Origin: Nocardioides mesophilus
GTDB taxonomy: Bacteria; Actinomycetota; Actinomycetes; Propionibacteriales; Nocardioidaceae
Assembly (NCBI RefSeq): GCF_014395785.1
Contig: NZ_CP060713.1
Coordinates: 1,330,501 to 1,394,500, forward strand
Length of the DNA stretch: 64,000 nucleotides
Direction of reading: 5' to 3'
Positions 8,517-17,109 of the stretch are shown in pieces. How positions within the stretch are numbered: the stretch's first letter is position 1; every line of letters begins with the position of its first letter. The position numbers and the translations under genes were made by a program. A model generated the notes under the pieces. It did no database searches and had not been told where the DNA came from. It worked only from the letters and a program-made list of their open reading frames with translations.

Positions 8517-9809
8517 GTGCAGAACGCCACCTTATGGCGCGCCCTGCTTGGGGTCGAGAAGACGGTCATCGAGTCGGTCGAGTACGACGAGGACGAGCTG
8601 CGGCTCATCGCCCATGTGCGGGCACGTGCCCGGGCACGTGCCCGGTGCGGACGGTGCCAGCGACGGTCGTCGGCCTACGACCGCGGGGAGGGACGACGTC
8701 GGTGGCGGGCGCTGGACCTGGGCACGATCCAGGTGTTCCTCGAGGCCGACGCCCCGCGGGTGAACTGTTCGGTGCATGGCCCGACGGTGGCAGCGGTGCC
8801 GTGGGCGCGGCACGACGCCGGCCACACCCTCGCCTTCGACGAGCAGGTCGCCTGGTTGGCCACGCAGTGCTCCAAGACCGCGATCACCGAGCTGATGCGC
8901 ATCGCCTGGCGCACCGTCGGGGCGATCATCACCCGGGTCTGGGCGGACGTGGAGGCCGTGCACGACCGGTTCGCCGGGCTGCGACGGATCGGGATCGACG
9001 AGATCTCCTACAAGCGAGGGCAGAAGTACCTCACCGTGGTGGTCGACCACGACTCCGGTCGGCTGGTGTGGGCTGCACCCGGCCGGGAGAAGGCAACCCT
9101 GGAGCAGTTCTTCGACGCCCTCGGCGAGGAACGCTGCGCCCAGATCACCCACGTCAGTGCCGACGGCGCGGACTGGATCAGCGCCGTGGTCGCCAACCGG
9201 TGTCCGAACGCGGTGCGGTGCGCGGACCCCTTCCACATCGTCAAGTGGGCCACCGAGGCCCTCGACGACGTCCGCCGTCAAGCATGGAACGCCGCCCGCA
9301 GCCGACCAGGCGGCCGCGCCGACCGGATCCGATGGTCACGTGGACGCATCCGTCAAGACGCCGCCGGCGCCGCGAAGGCCCTCAAGCACGCCCGCTTCGC
9401 GTTATGGAAGAACCCCGAGAACCTCACCACCCGACAGGCCGCGAAGCTGGCCTGGATCGCCAAGACCGACCCCACGCTGCACAGGGCCTACCTACTCAAG
9501 GAAGGACTCCGGCTCGTCTTCCAGCTCGGCTACGACGAAGCCGCCAAGGCCCTCCAGGCCTGGATCGGCTGGGCGCGTCGCTGCCGCATCCCGACCTTTG
9601 TCGACCTCCAACGCCGCATCGTCAAACATAGGCCCTCGATCCTCGCCGCGATCGAGCACGGCCTGTCCAACGGACGCATCGAGTCGGTCAACACCAAGAT
9701 CCGCCTGATCACCAGGGTCGCGTTCGGATTCAAGTCACCAGACGCCCTCATCGCCCTGGCCATGCTCAACCTCGGCGGCCACCGACCCGCACTCCCCGGC
9801 CGGAAATGA
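8517..9809 (+). CDS. ISL3-family transposase
   Basis: A full-length transposase of 430 residues with a GTG start. An N-terminal zinc-finger-like segment (CGRCQRRS, later NCSVHG) precedes the helix-turn-helix and the DDE domain. Catalytic candidates are the Asp in GIDEISYKRG, the Asp in SADGADWI and the Glu in NGRIESVNTK. The FGF(K/R)SPDALIALAMLNLGG ending is typical of ISL3 transposases. The N-terminal RARARARAR-type run comes from a GGGCACGTGCCC-rich direct repeat in the DNA. Confidence 0.95.
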   Translation: MQNATLWRALLGVEKTVIESVEYDEDELRLIAHVRARARARARCGRCQRRSSAYDRGEGRRRWRALDLGTIQVFLEADAPRVNCSVHGPTVAAVPWARHDAGHTLAFDEQVAWLATQCSKTAITELMRIAWRTVGAIITRVWADVEAVHDRFAGLRRIGIDEISYKRGQKYLTVVVDHDSGRLVWAAPGREKATLEQFFDALGEERCAQITHVSADGADWISAVVANRCPNAVRCADPFHIVKWATEALDDVRRQAWNAARSRPGGRADRIRWSRGRIRQDAAGAAKALKHARFALWKNPENLTTRQAAKLAWIAKTDPTLHRAYLLKEGLRLVFQLGYDEAAKALQAWIGWARRCRIPTFVDLQRRIVKHRPSILAAIEHGLSNGRIESVNTKIRLITRVAFGFKSPDALIALAMLNLGGHRPALPGRK

Positions 9810-9832
9810 CCCACGGATCAGTCAGGAGAGCC
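9809..9832 (-). repeat. ISL3 right inverted repeat
   Basis: The partner of 8406-8429. Its first base is the last base of the transposase stop codon, so the gene runs into the element end. Confidence 0.9.
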
Positions 9833-9915
9833 GGAATGTCGCACTCATTGCGGGCGGATTCGTCCGTTGACATGTCGACACATGGGATGACACGCGACCT
9901 ACTGACCTAACTGCC

Positions 9916-10041
9916 CTACTGGCCGACTCGGCCGTCGATGCACTCGCGCAGCAGGTCGGCGTGCCCGCAGTGCCGGGCGTACTCCTCGATCCGGTGGACC
10001 CACAACTCACGCACAGCGACACCACGATCGCCGATCCGCTC
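9916..10041 (-). pseudogene. C-terminal remnant of a DinB/DUF664 gene
   Basis: Only the last helix of a DUF664 protein is recognisable: [19 protein letters not shown], then the stop. No start codon, N-terminal bundle or metal-binding first helix is found upstream in any frame, so the gene is decayed. The upstream boundary is approximate. It lies 83 bp beyond the ISL3 right end, but the IS itself did not cut it. Confidence 0.6.
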
Positions 10042-10240
10042 AGCCAGGTCCGGACGCTCAGCCAACGCTCGGTCAGTAGCGCCTGACTCCAGCATGTGTG
10101 TGCAGGCGAACCTGAGGATGTTGGGGGCGGGGTCGACGCTTCGTGCTCTCAGCAACCCCGAGCGCCCTCTACGAATCACCCAAAACACTGATTGCGGATC
10201 GGAGGTGAGCTCGCTGACCACTGCCACCGCGTGAAAGTGC

Positions 10241-10885
10241 CTACTCCGAAGCGGAGCCGCGCCACCGCCAGCAGGACCAAGCAAGACACAGGACGAGCAC
10301 GATGAAGGCCATCGGCGCGGCGACTTCCAGAGCCGCGCTACCGGCCAACAGGAGGACGGCCCGCAGCCCGCTCAGCAGCGCGACGACCGCGGAAACCGCT
10401 CGCAGCCACGTGGTGTTCACTGCGACGGTCACCGCTCCACTGAAGACCGCGATGGCGACGAACAGTGCGACGTCGGTCAGATCAGAGGCAAGAGCCAGTG
10501 ACCTGACCGTGCCGTCCCCGGCTGATCCCGCCACCTGCGAAAGCAGGAGCGGCGGTACGGCGGTCAGCACGGCCGTGCCGGCGACCGCAGCCCCACTGAC
10601 AAGCACCCACGGGGCAGCACCGACCCAGTCGCTGTGCTGAAGCCCGCGTACAAAGCCAAGCAAGGCAACAGCCGCGGTCAGCCCGATGACCTGCGCGGTC
10701 ACGATGACCCCGCTGTGGTCCTGGTAAAAATCGCGAACGAAGGCGACCCCATCCTGCTCACCCGGCACCGACACCATGCCCGCGCTAACCAGGAGGAGTA
10801 GAACGAAGGCGATCCCCCAGTACGCCGCGGACCGCCCCGACTTCGCCCGCGCCACATCGCTCCGAGGTCGAGCCGGATGCCCCAT
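10241..10885 (-). CDS. putative integral membrane protein
   Basis: A 214-residue protein with about five or six predicted membrane segments: [88 protein letters not shown] and [13 protein letters not shown] chose the ATG at 10885 because a GAGGGAG site lies five bases upstream. A longer open frame to 10975 exists. No catalytic motif is visible and the role is unknown. Confidence 0.6.
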   Translation of the reverse strand: MGHPARPRSDVARAKSGRSAAYWGIAFVLLLLVSAGMVSVPGEQDGVAFVRDFYQDHSGVIVTAQVIGLTAAVALLGFVRGLQHSDWVGAAPWVLVSGAAVAGTAVLTAVPPLLLSQVAGSAGDGTVRSLALASDLTDVALFVAIAVFSGAVTVAVNTTWLRAVSAVVALLSGLRAVLLLAGSAALEVAAPMAFIVLVLCLAWSCWRWRGSASE

Positions 10886-11025
10886 GTCGACTCCCTCGTG
10901 CTCCGATGACATCAGGCAGGACTGCGTGACGCACTGATGCCCTCGGAATCGCCACATGTCGAGCCGACAGCTCACGGTACATCCGGCGGCAAAGCGTTTT
11001 CGCGCCTCTACGTACGCTCATGCAG

Positions 11026-11060
11026 TGCGTACGTCTCGGCCACGTGCATACGTCTCGGCC
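11026..11060 (+). repeat. short direct repeat, 16 bp, 19-bp period
   Basis: TGCGTACGTCTCGGCC at 11026-11041 is repeated with one change (TGCATACGTCTCGGCC) at 11045-11060. It lies in the divergent region upstream of the HNH endonuclease gene and could be an operator pair. Nothing else supports a function. Confidence 0.5.
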
Positions 11061-11111
11061 CTGAGCGCCATCACGCCGCAATCATGAAGGGTGCCCACTC
11101 CTCCCACTGAT

Positions 11112-11127
11112 TCGAATTCACGTTCGA
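11112..11127 (+). promoter_or_regulatory. SOS (LexA) box-like palindrome
   Basis: TCGAATTCACGTTCGA matches the Gram-positive/mycobacterial LexA operator pattern TCGAAC-N4-GTTCGA with one mismatch. It sits 33 bases upstream of the HNH endonuclease start. Actinobacterial 13E12-family genes are often reported as DNA-damage inducible, so LexA control is a reasonable inference. Confidence 0.6.
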
Positions 11128-11159
11128 AAACTGTCGGTGCTCGGTGAGATGGTCTTTCC

Positions 11160-12455
11160 ATGTCAGTCCACGCGCTCCACGAGCCCGAGCTCACCGGTTG
11201 GGTGGGCGAGGCGCGCGAGGCGACCATCGCTGCGGCCGGAGTGCCGCTGGGCCGTGTGGGCGACGACGAGCTGGCCGCCGCCCTGCACGACGTCGTGCAG
11301 CTCGAGTCCCGGCTGCGCGCATTCCGCCTCTCCCTGCTGCACGAGGCGGACTGCCGCAAGCTGGCCGAGGAGACTGCCGCCTCCGGCACCGCCGCCTGGG
11401 CCGCGAAGCTCACCGGCACGACCCGCGGCGTGATGTCCGGCGGCCTGTGGCTGGTCCGGGTGCTCAACGAGCGCTACAACCTGACCCGCGACGCCTTCGC
11501 CGCCGGCAGCATCAACGAGAAGCAGGTCCGGGTGATCGTCAACGCCGCCGAGGACATGCCCGAGGGAGTCAGCCAGGAGGACCGCGAGGCGGCCGAGGCC
11601 GGTCTGGTCGAGCTCGCCGTCGACGGGACCAACGCTCGGGCCCTCCGACAGCGCGCCCGCCGGATGCTGGACCGGATCTCGCGAGAGCTGGCCGACAAGC
11701 AGGAGTCCGGCATGCTCGAGAAGGAAGAGGAGCGGGCCGAGGGCGAGACCTGGCTGACGCTCAGCGACCGCGGGGACGGCACGTTCGTCGGCAAGTTCGT
11801 CATCCCCGAGCTGCAGGGCCGGATGCTGCAGAACTTCCTGGAGCGGCTCACCTCCCCACGACGACTCAGCCGCAACAAGGCCGGCGAGGAGATCGAGGAC
11901 GACTCGGTCGGCGGCACCTTCAACGGGCTCAACTGGTCCGAGACCCTCGGCATGGGCTTCCTCGAGCTGATCGAGCACCTCCCCGAGGACGGCTGGTCAG
12001 GCGTCAACGCCAGTCTGGTGGTCACCATCGACCTGCAGCACCTGCGAGACGGGCTGGCCGCCGCGCACCTCGACACCGGCGTCTCCGTGTCAGCCGGCCA
12101 GGCCCGCCGCCTCGCCTGCGAGGCCGGGCTGATCCCGGCGGTCCTGGGCGGACGCTCCGAAGTCCTCGACCTCGGTCGCAGCATGCGGCTGGCCAACCTC
12201 GCGATCCGCCGAGCGATCCACCTGATCTACGACACCTGCGCCGCCGAGGGCTGCGACCGTCCCGTCGCCTGGTCCGAGATCCACCACCTGGAGCCGTGGA
12301 GCGAGGGCGGCGTCACCAGCCTCGAGAACTCGGTCCCTCTGTGCGGCCACCACCACCGACGAGCCCACGACTGCTGCTACGAACTGATCCGCCTGGACAC
12401 CGGCGAGCTCCGGTTCCGCTATCGCCGGCGACCAAGATCATCACCCCCGACCTAG
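11160..12455 (+). CDS. 13E12/DUF222 family HNH endonuclease-like protein
   Basis: A 431-residue protein with an N-terminal DUF222 region (roughly residues 1-300, rich in charged helices) and a C-terminal HNH nuclease motif at about residues 360-405. The motif reads CAAEGCDRPVAW, then IHHLEPWSEGG, then LENSVPLCGHHHRRAHD, with zinc-binding Cys and the His-His/Asn/His catalytic set all present. This is the 13E12 repeat family, which is multi-copy and mobile-looking in actinobacteria. The natural target is unknown. The upstream LexA-like box suggests damage induction. Confidence 0.85.
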   Translation: MSVHALHEPELTGWVGEAREATIAAAGVPLGRVGDDELAAALHDVVQLESRLRAFRLSLLHEADCRKLAEETAASGTAAWAAKLTGTTRGVMSGGLWLVRVLNERYNLTRDAFAAGSINEKQVRVIVNAAEDMPEGVSQEDREAAEAGLVELAVDGTNARALRQRARRMLDRISRELADKQESGMLEKEEERAEGETWLTLSDRGDGTFVGKFVIPELQGRMLQNFLERLTSPRRLSRNKAGEEIEDDSVGGTFNGLNWSETLGMGFLELIEHLPEDGWSGVNASLVVTIDLQHLRDGLAAAHLDTGVSVSAGQARRLACEAGLIPAVLGGRSEVLDLGRSMRLANLAIRRAIHLIYDTCAAEGCDRPVAWSEIHHLEPWSEGGVTSLENSVPLCGHHHRRAHDCCYELIRLDTGELRFRYRRRPRSSPPT

Positions 12456-12465
12456 CTCCCCGCCG

Positions 12466-12528
12466 ACGTAGCTCAGCCCGAGGTGGCTCCATCCCGTACG
12501 TAGCTCAGCCCGAGGTGGGTTCATCCCG
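12466..12528 (+). repeat. two-copy 32-bp tandem repeat
   Basis: ACGTAGCTCAGCCCGAGGTG starts at 12466 and again at 12498, each copy continuing with a near-identical TCCATCCCG/TTCATCCCG tail. A degenerate third start (ACGTCGCTCCACGCCGACG) follows at 12529. It lies just after the HNH gene and shows no dyad, so it is not a terminator. Confidence 0.6.
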
Positions 12529-12721
12529 ACGTCGCTCCACGCCGACGGTGGGCAGCCACCACCACCACCCGCTTCAGCGCTGGGCGGACCGTGCCGTATC
12601 GCAAAGGTCTGGACCGGGGTGTGGAACACAATCCGGATGGGAATCCTGAAAGGCACAGGTCAGACACAGCCCGGAGCGAGCGTGACCCGCTCCGGGAACG
12701 GGGGCCAACACCGGAGGAAAC

Positions 12722-13072
12722 ATGCTGCGGCCCCTCGACGCCAGCCCCGCGCTGCACCCCCACGCCAGCCCCGTCGACACCCTCGACACAGCGGCGGAGA
12801 CCGACACCACCCTTGCCCAGCTGGTACGTCGCTCGCTCACCGATCTCGCCCGGCACAGCAGCGGCTACGCCCGGCTCTTCGCCGAGCGGGCCGGCGTCCG
12901 GCTGGCCTACCACGTTCAGGCCGGACAGATCGACCAGCTGAGCGACGAGGGCCGCGAAGCCCTCCGCTCGGTGTACCTCGCGATGCAGGTCGCCCTCACG
13001 ATCGAGCCGGGCCTCAACACCAACGAGCTGCGCAAGCACCTCGTCAAGCGCAACGCCCCCACCCCGCACTGA
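12722..13072 (+). CDS. hypothetical protein, 116 aa
   Basis: A small, soluble, mostly helical protein (TLAQLVRRSLTDLARHSSGYARLFAERAGVRLAYHVQ), with a strong GGAGGAAAC ribosome-binding site directly before the ATG. No domain is recognised. It is followed 24 bases after the stop by a GC-rich hairpin terminator. Single gene, function unknown. Confidence 0.65.
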   Translation: MLRPLDASPALHPHASPVDTLDTAAETDTTLAQLVRRSLTDLARHSSGYARLFAERAGVRLAYHVQAGQIDQLSDEGREALRSVYLAMQVALTIEPGLNTNELRKHLVKRNAPTPH

Positions 13073-13095
13073 CCGGCGGGATTACAAGAAGAACC

Positions 13096-13115
13096 CCCGC
13101 GAGCAGGCTCGCGGG
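13096..13115. terminator. bidirectional hairpin terminator
   Basis: CCCGCGAGC and GCTCGCGGG form a perfect 9-bp stem with a 2-base apex, with outer GAAGA/TCTTC pairing. It lies between the ends of the convergent genes at 12722-13072 and 13145-13693 and can serve both. Confidence 0.75.
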
Positions 13116-13144
13116 AGTCTTCACGTGACGCGGTGCGCCAAGGA

Positions 13145-13693
13145 TCAGGTGGTCTGGTTCCGGCGGCGGGAGTACAGCAGGGTCGCGCCGCCACCGACGA
13201 GCAGCAGCGCACCGGCGCCACCGATCAGGAGGCTGGACTGGCCCGCGCCGGTGTCCGGGAGGCCGAGACCGTTCTCGTCGATGTCGTCGCCGCCGACGCC
13301 GGCGACCGCGTCACCGACGACCACGACGGACTCGCCGACGCGGTTGCCGGCCTCGTCGAGACCGACCAGCGTGTAGTAGGCCTCCACGCCGAGGATCACG
13401 GTGAACTCGGCGGTGCCGGCAGCAGTGGTCGCCTTAGTCAACGACGTCGTCTGGACCCCGTCGATCGTGATGGAGCCGGCAGGCACGCCGTCCGGCGGGG
13501 TGATCGTCAGCGTCGCTTCGTCGCTGCCCTCACCGGCGTTGACGATCACCTGGAACGGCTGACCGGGAGCAGGGTTGGTGTCGCTGACGGCGACCCCTTC
13601 GTCGTCACCCTCGTAGGCCATCGCCGCACCAGGTGCGGCCAGGATCAGGGTGCAGACAGCAAGAAGGGTGCCGAACGCGCGTCGCAGAGTCAT
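13145..13693 (-). CDS. LPXTG-type cell-wall-anchored surface protein
   Basis: A 182-residue secreted protein. The N-terminal signal peptide (MTLRRAFGTLLAVCTLILAAPGAAMA) has a clear cleavage site. A beta-rich domain with Gly/Val repeats follows (about residues 30-130). The end has a sortase signal: LPDTG, then a hydrophobic stretch (LLIGGAGALLLVGGGATLLY) and the positive tail SRRRNQTT. No sortase gene is in the window. It is divergently spaced from, and just downstream of, the DUF4012 gene on the same strand. Confidence 0.85.
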   Translation of the reverse strand: MTLRRAFGTLLAVCTLILAAPGAAMAYEGDDEGVAVSDTNPAPGQPFQVIVNAGEGSDEATLTITPPDGVPAGSITIDGVQTTSLTKATTAAGTAEFTVILGVEAYYTLVGLDEAGNRVGESVVVVGDAVAGVGGDDIDENGLGLPDTGAGQSSLLIGGAGALLLVGGGATLLYSRRRNQTT

Positions 13694-13748
13694 GAAGAAG
13701 AATCCCCCGGGAGGATAGAGAACGGGTGCCCCAACACCATAGCGGCTA

Positions 13749-15587
13749 TTACGGACACACCAGACTCGTGTTGCGGAACCGATTCTTGGCCGGTCCAGGA
13801 GTGCTCCGGACCCTCACCTCGCCGGAAAGCGCCCGCGGCACCGCCATCCGGTAGTGCAGCGTGACCGACTTCCCCGGGTCGAGCGTGAACGTGCGCGCCG
13901 CGACGTAGAGCCCCTCGTGGAAGTGCGTGGTCACCGGCGTCGCCTGGTCGCTGGCGCGGACCCCGGTGATCACCGCACCGGTCGGTGCGTAGATCAGCAG
14001 GTCTGAGCGGATGTCACCGACGTCGACCGCGTTGCCGCCGCCGGTCAGGTAGTCCGGCAGCCGGTCCGCGTCACGCGGCACGTTCGAGGCCAGGGTGACC
14101 GCCACGTCCAACGTGCGCGGACCGTCGTCGACCGCGCAGCGGAGCTCCCGCACCGTGACGTCCATGTCCTCGTAGTAGGCGATCTTGGCGGCGCTGCGGT
14201 CGTGCAGGTAGACCCCGACGACCGGTGCGCCCTTCCGGTCGCCGCGCAGGATTCCGCTCACGGCCGTCTCCGCGATGGTCGTCTGTTCCCGGGCGTTCGC
14301 CGACCAGACCAGCACCCGGCCCTCCTTCGCGGCGGCGGCAAGGGCGTCGGCGGCGGCGGGTACGTCGATGCCGCCGGAGGTGACCTTGCCGAAGATCGCC
14401 GCCGCGGCCACCGCGAAGAACCGGTCCTGGGCCTGCGGGTCCTCGATCTCGCGGTAGACGGTGTTGAGCAGCGTGCGCGCGGTGTTCTCGGCGGTCAGCC
14501 GCACCCCGCCGGGGAGGGTGACCGGACCAGTCGCCCGGAGCAGCCCCTGCAGCGCCACCGGATCGATCGCCAGCACCCCGTCGATGCCCCGCCGGCCGGT
14601 CCCCTGCCGCCACATCGCCCGGGCCAGGTGGGCGGCCCGCGGGAAGTCCGGGGTCGCCGTCACGTTCTGCATGTAGCGCCCCAGCTGGGTCCCGTAGAGC
14701 GCCACCTCCGCTCGGGTCAGCGGCAGCACCGGTTCGGTGCTGCCGAAGGAGCTGGCCGGCCGCTGCTCCAGCAGCCGGATCCGGCCGTCGTCGGCGCGCA
14801 GCTTGATCACCGCGCCCGGGATGCCGCCGAGGGCGCGCGGCTCGGCGTTGTTCTGCACCAGCACCAGGTAGTCGCGGGGGCCCTCGGCGCCGAGCATCGG
14901 GGGCAGCAGCTGCGCGGCGTGCGCGACGGCCGCGGTGAGCCCCTGCAGGTCCTCGACCTTGCCGCTCAGGTCGCTCACCGGCTGCCGCAGCCCGTCGACG
15001 AGGCCCGCCGTGTCGAGGTCCGCGAGCCGGTCCGCCGCCGAGCTCACCGACGCCTCGGCGTCGACCAGGTGCGGCGCCGCCCGGGCGAGCGGGGTCAGCT
15101 CGATCCGACCCCGGGTCGGCTTCAGGTCCGCCAGGTCCACGACCTGGCGGGCGGCCACCACGTCGGCGAAGGCGTTGCGGGCGAGGTCGTCCACGACCAC
15201 GGTCACCACCCGGACCGCGTCCACGTCGTCGCCGATGCCCGGAACCGCGGAGAGCAGGGCCCACTGCGGCCCGTCCAGCGCCTCCCGCGCGGCGCCGGTG
15301 TCCTCCTGCAGCGCGCTGGTGCCGGCGGCCAGCTCGGCCTCGTCGCCGTCGAGCAGCAGCTCCCGCAGCTCGGGCATCTGCGCGGCGGCCGAGGTGAGGT
15401 GCCGGTACGCCGAGAACGCCTGCCAGCCGGTCACCACCAGCAGCAGCAGGAGCAGCAGCGCGAGCAGGACGAGCACCTGCCGGGGCACCGAACGCCCGAT
15501 CCCGCGGTGCCCCGCTCTCCCCGCGCGCTGCGCCACCCGTCCCCCTGCCCTGCGCCCCGAGGGGCTCGCGTTCTCGCCGGTCCGCAC
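13749..15587 (-). CDS. DUF4012 domain-containing envelope protein
   Basis: A 612-residue protein with one N-terminal membrane anchor (VLVLLALLLLLLLVVTGW, about residues 38-55) and a large extracytoplasmic part carrying the DUF4012 hallmarks (NNAEPRALGGIPGAVIKL, VLAIDPVALQGLLRATGPVTLP, NTVYREIEDPQAQDRFF). DUF4012 proteins sit in exopolysaccharide loci of actinobacteria, but their reaction is unknown. It lies just downstream of the PatB-type gene on the same strand, with 78 bases between them. Confidence 0.8.
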   Translation of the reverse strand: MRTGENASPSGRRAGGRVAQRAGRAGHRGIGRSVPRQVLVLLALLLLLLLVVTGWQAFSAYRHLTSAAAQMPELRELLLDGDEAELAAGTSALQEDTGAAREALDGPQWALLSAVPGIGDDVDAVRVVTVVVDDLARNAFADVVAARQVVDLADLKPTRGRIELTPLARAAPHLVDAEASVSSAADRLADLDTAGLVDGLRQPVSDLSGKVEDLQGLTAAVAHAAQLLPPMLGAEGPRDYLVLVQNNAEPRALGGIPGAVIKLRADDGRIRLLEQRPASSFGSTEPVLPLTRAEVALYGTQLGRYMQNVTATPDFPRAAHLARAMWRQGTGRRGIDGVLAIDPVALQGLLRATGPVTLPGGVRLTAENTARTLLNTVYREIEDPQAQDRFFAVAAAAIFGKVTSGGIDVPAAADALAAAAKEGRVLVWSANAREQTTIAETAVSGILRGDRKGAPVVGVYLHDRSAAKIAYYEDMDVTVRELRCAVDDGPRTLDVAVTLASNVPRDADRLPDYLTGGGNAVDVGDIRSDLLIYAPTGAVITGVRASDQATPVTTHFHEGLYVAARTFTLDPGKSVTLHYRMAVPRALSGEVRVRSTPGPAKNRFRNTSLVCP

Positions 15588-15665
15588 GCCACCGTATCGC
15601 CCACTCCACGGCCGGCCCCACGCCCAGCCGGCGGTCGCTGGCCGCGGAGACGAGGGTGGACGCGC

Positions 15666-16841
15666 TCAGCGGGGCTGCAGCGCGGTCGCCATCCGCGACA
15701 CCGCCTCGGTGAGGATCTCCGGGGTGGTGGCCAGGTTGAGCCGCACGTGCCCGAAGCCGCCGGTGCCGAAGGTCGGCCCCGAGTTCAGCGCCACCCGCCC
15801 CCGCTCCAGGAACACCTCGGCCGGATCGGCGTCGAGCTCGAGCCGGCGGCAGTCCAACCAGGCCAGGTAGGTGCCCTGCGGCGGCCGGTAGCCGATCTCC
15901 GGCAGCCGCTCGGCGAGCAGGTCCGCGAGCAACCGCCGGTTCTCGTCGAGGTCGACCAGCAGCGCGTCGAGCCAGCCCCGGCCCTCGCGCAGCGCCGCGG
16001 TGTGCGCGATCGCCCCGAGGTGGCTGGCGCCGTGCGTGGCCTCCTCCGGCACGCGGCGCAGGTCGCACACCGCGTCCGGGCCGGCCACCGCGACCGCCGA
16101 CTTCAGGCCGGCCAGGTTCCACGCCTTCGAGGCGGAGACCAGCACGAGGGCGCGGCCGGAGCCGGGCAGCGACAGGAACGGGTGGAACCGCTCGCCGAGG
16201 TGGACCAGCGGCGCATGGATCTCGTCGACGACGACCCGGACGCCGTACTCCTCGGCGAGGGCGATCACCGCGGTCAGCTCCTCGCGGGTGTGGACGGTGC
16301 CGGTGGGGTTGTGCGGGCTGCAGAGCAGGTACGCCGCGCGGCCGGTGCGCAGCCGGCTGGCCCGGAAGGCGTCCTCGAGCTCGACGAGGTCGATCCGGTG
16401 GTCGGCGCCGAGCGGCGCCTCCACCACCCGCCGGTCCAGGTGCTCGATGAAGTCGTAGAACGGCGGATAGACCGGGGAGTTCACGATCACCGGGTCGCCC
16501 GGACCCGTCAGCACCTTGAGCAGCTCGACGATGCCCAGCATCACGTCCGGCAGCGACATCGACGCGTCGGCGTCGAAGCACCAGCCCCAGCGGTCCCGGG
16601 CGAAGTCGGCGTAGGCCTCGGCGTACCCGGTGCCGGCGGAGTAGCCGGTGTCGCCGCGCTCCAGCGCCGCCTGCAGCGCGGCCCGGACCGGCTCGGCGAG
16701 CGGGGCGTCCATCTCGGCCACCCACAGCGGCAGCACGTCGTCGGGGAAGGCCCGCCACTTGATGCTGGTGCGCTCGCGCAGCTCCTCGAGCCGGAGCGCG
16801 CGCAGCGGCCGCACCGGGGTCGCGCCGTCTACCAGGCTCAT
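15666..16841 (-). CDS. PatB/MalY-type aminotransferase (C-S beta-lyase)
   Basis: A 391-residue fold-type I PLP enzyme. Signatures include [40 protein letters not shown] (PLP Asp) and [14 protein letters not shown] with the Schiff-base lysine. This subgroup cleaves cystathionine or other C-S bonds (pyruvate, ammonia and thiol release), though a transaminase role cannot be excluded. The ATG at 16841 has a GAGGAAG site upstream. The longer open frame to 17225 is a chance extension across the promoter region. Confidence 0.85.
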   Translation of the reverse strand: MSLVDGATPVRPLRALRLEELRERTSIKWRAFPDDVLPLWVAEMDAPLAEPVRAALQAALERGDTGYSAGTGYAEAYADFARDRWGWCFDADASMSLPDVMLGIVELLKVLTGPGDPVIVNSPVYPPFYDFIEHLDRRVVEAPLGADHRIDLVELEDAFRASRLRTGRAAYLLCSPHNPTGTVHTREELTAVIALAEEYGVRVVVDEIHAPLVHLGERFHPFLSLPGSGRALVLVSASKAWNLAGLKSAVAVAGPDAVCDLRRVPEEATHGASHLGAIAHTAALREGRGWLDALLVDLDENRRLLADLLAERLPEIGYRPPQGTYLAWLDCRRLELDADPAEVFLERGRVALNSGPTFGTGGFGHVRLNLATTPEILTEAVSRMATALQPR

Positions 16842-17109
16842 GCCGCCACTTCCTCGCCTCTGGGCCTTCGTCTCCATGCGTTCGTCTCTTCGTACCCAAC
16901 TTCGGGCATTCGGCTCATCCTGGTCAGCACCCGGATGGCCGCGGTCCGTGGCCGGTCGCCCGGATGGATGGACGACGCTGCGGATCGCTGCCGGATGCCT
17001 CCGGAACCCGCGCTTCAGGCTCGGATTATCGCCCTGGTTGAGTGTTGCTGTCATTGAAAGTTGTTGCAACACACCGAGACTTGTGCGTTCCGGCAACGAT
17101 GCTGGGTCG

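Larger units (their letters stand above)
8406..9832 (+). mobile_element. ISL3-family insertion sequence, complete
   Basis: A 1427-bp element bounded by 24-bp inverted repeats (21 of 24 match, GGCTCTCCTGAC at the tips) and containing one transposase. It is flanked by a perfect 8-bp duplication GGAATGTC at 8398-8405 and 9833-9840. Eight bases is the target duplication size known for ISL3. It landed between a complete plus-strand gene and a DUF664 remnant, so no intact gene is disrupted. Confidence 0.95.

Noticed and set aside
14202-17057. 951-residue open frame on the plus strand
   Set aside because: It is antisense to the DUF4012 and PatB-type genes; composition is Arg/His/Gly-rich as expected for a high-GC shadow frame.
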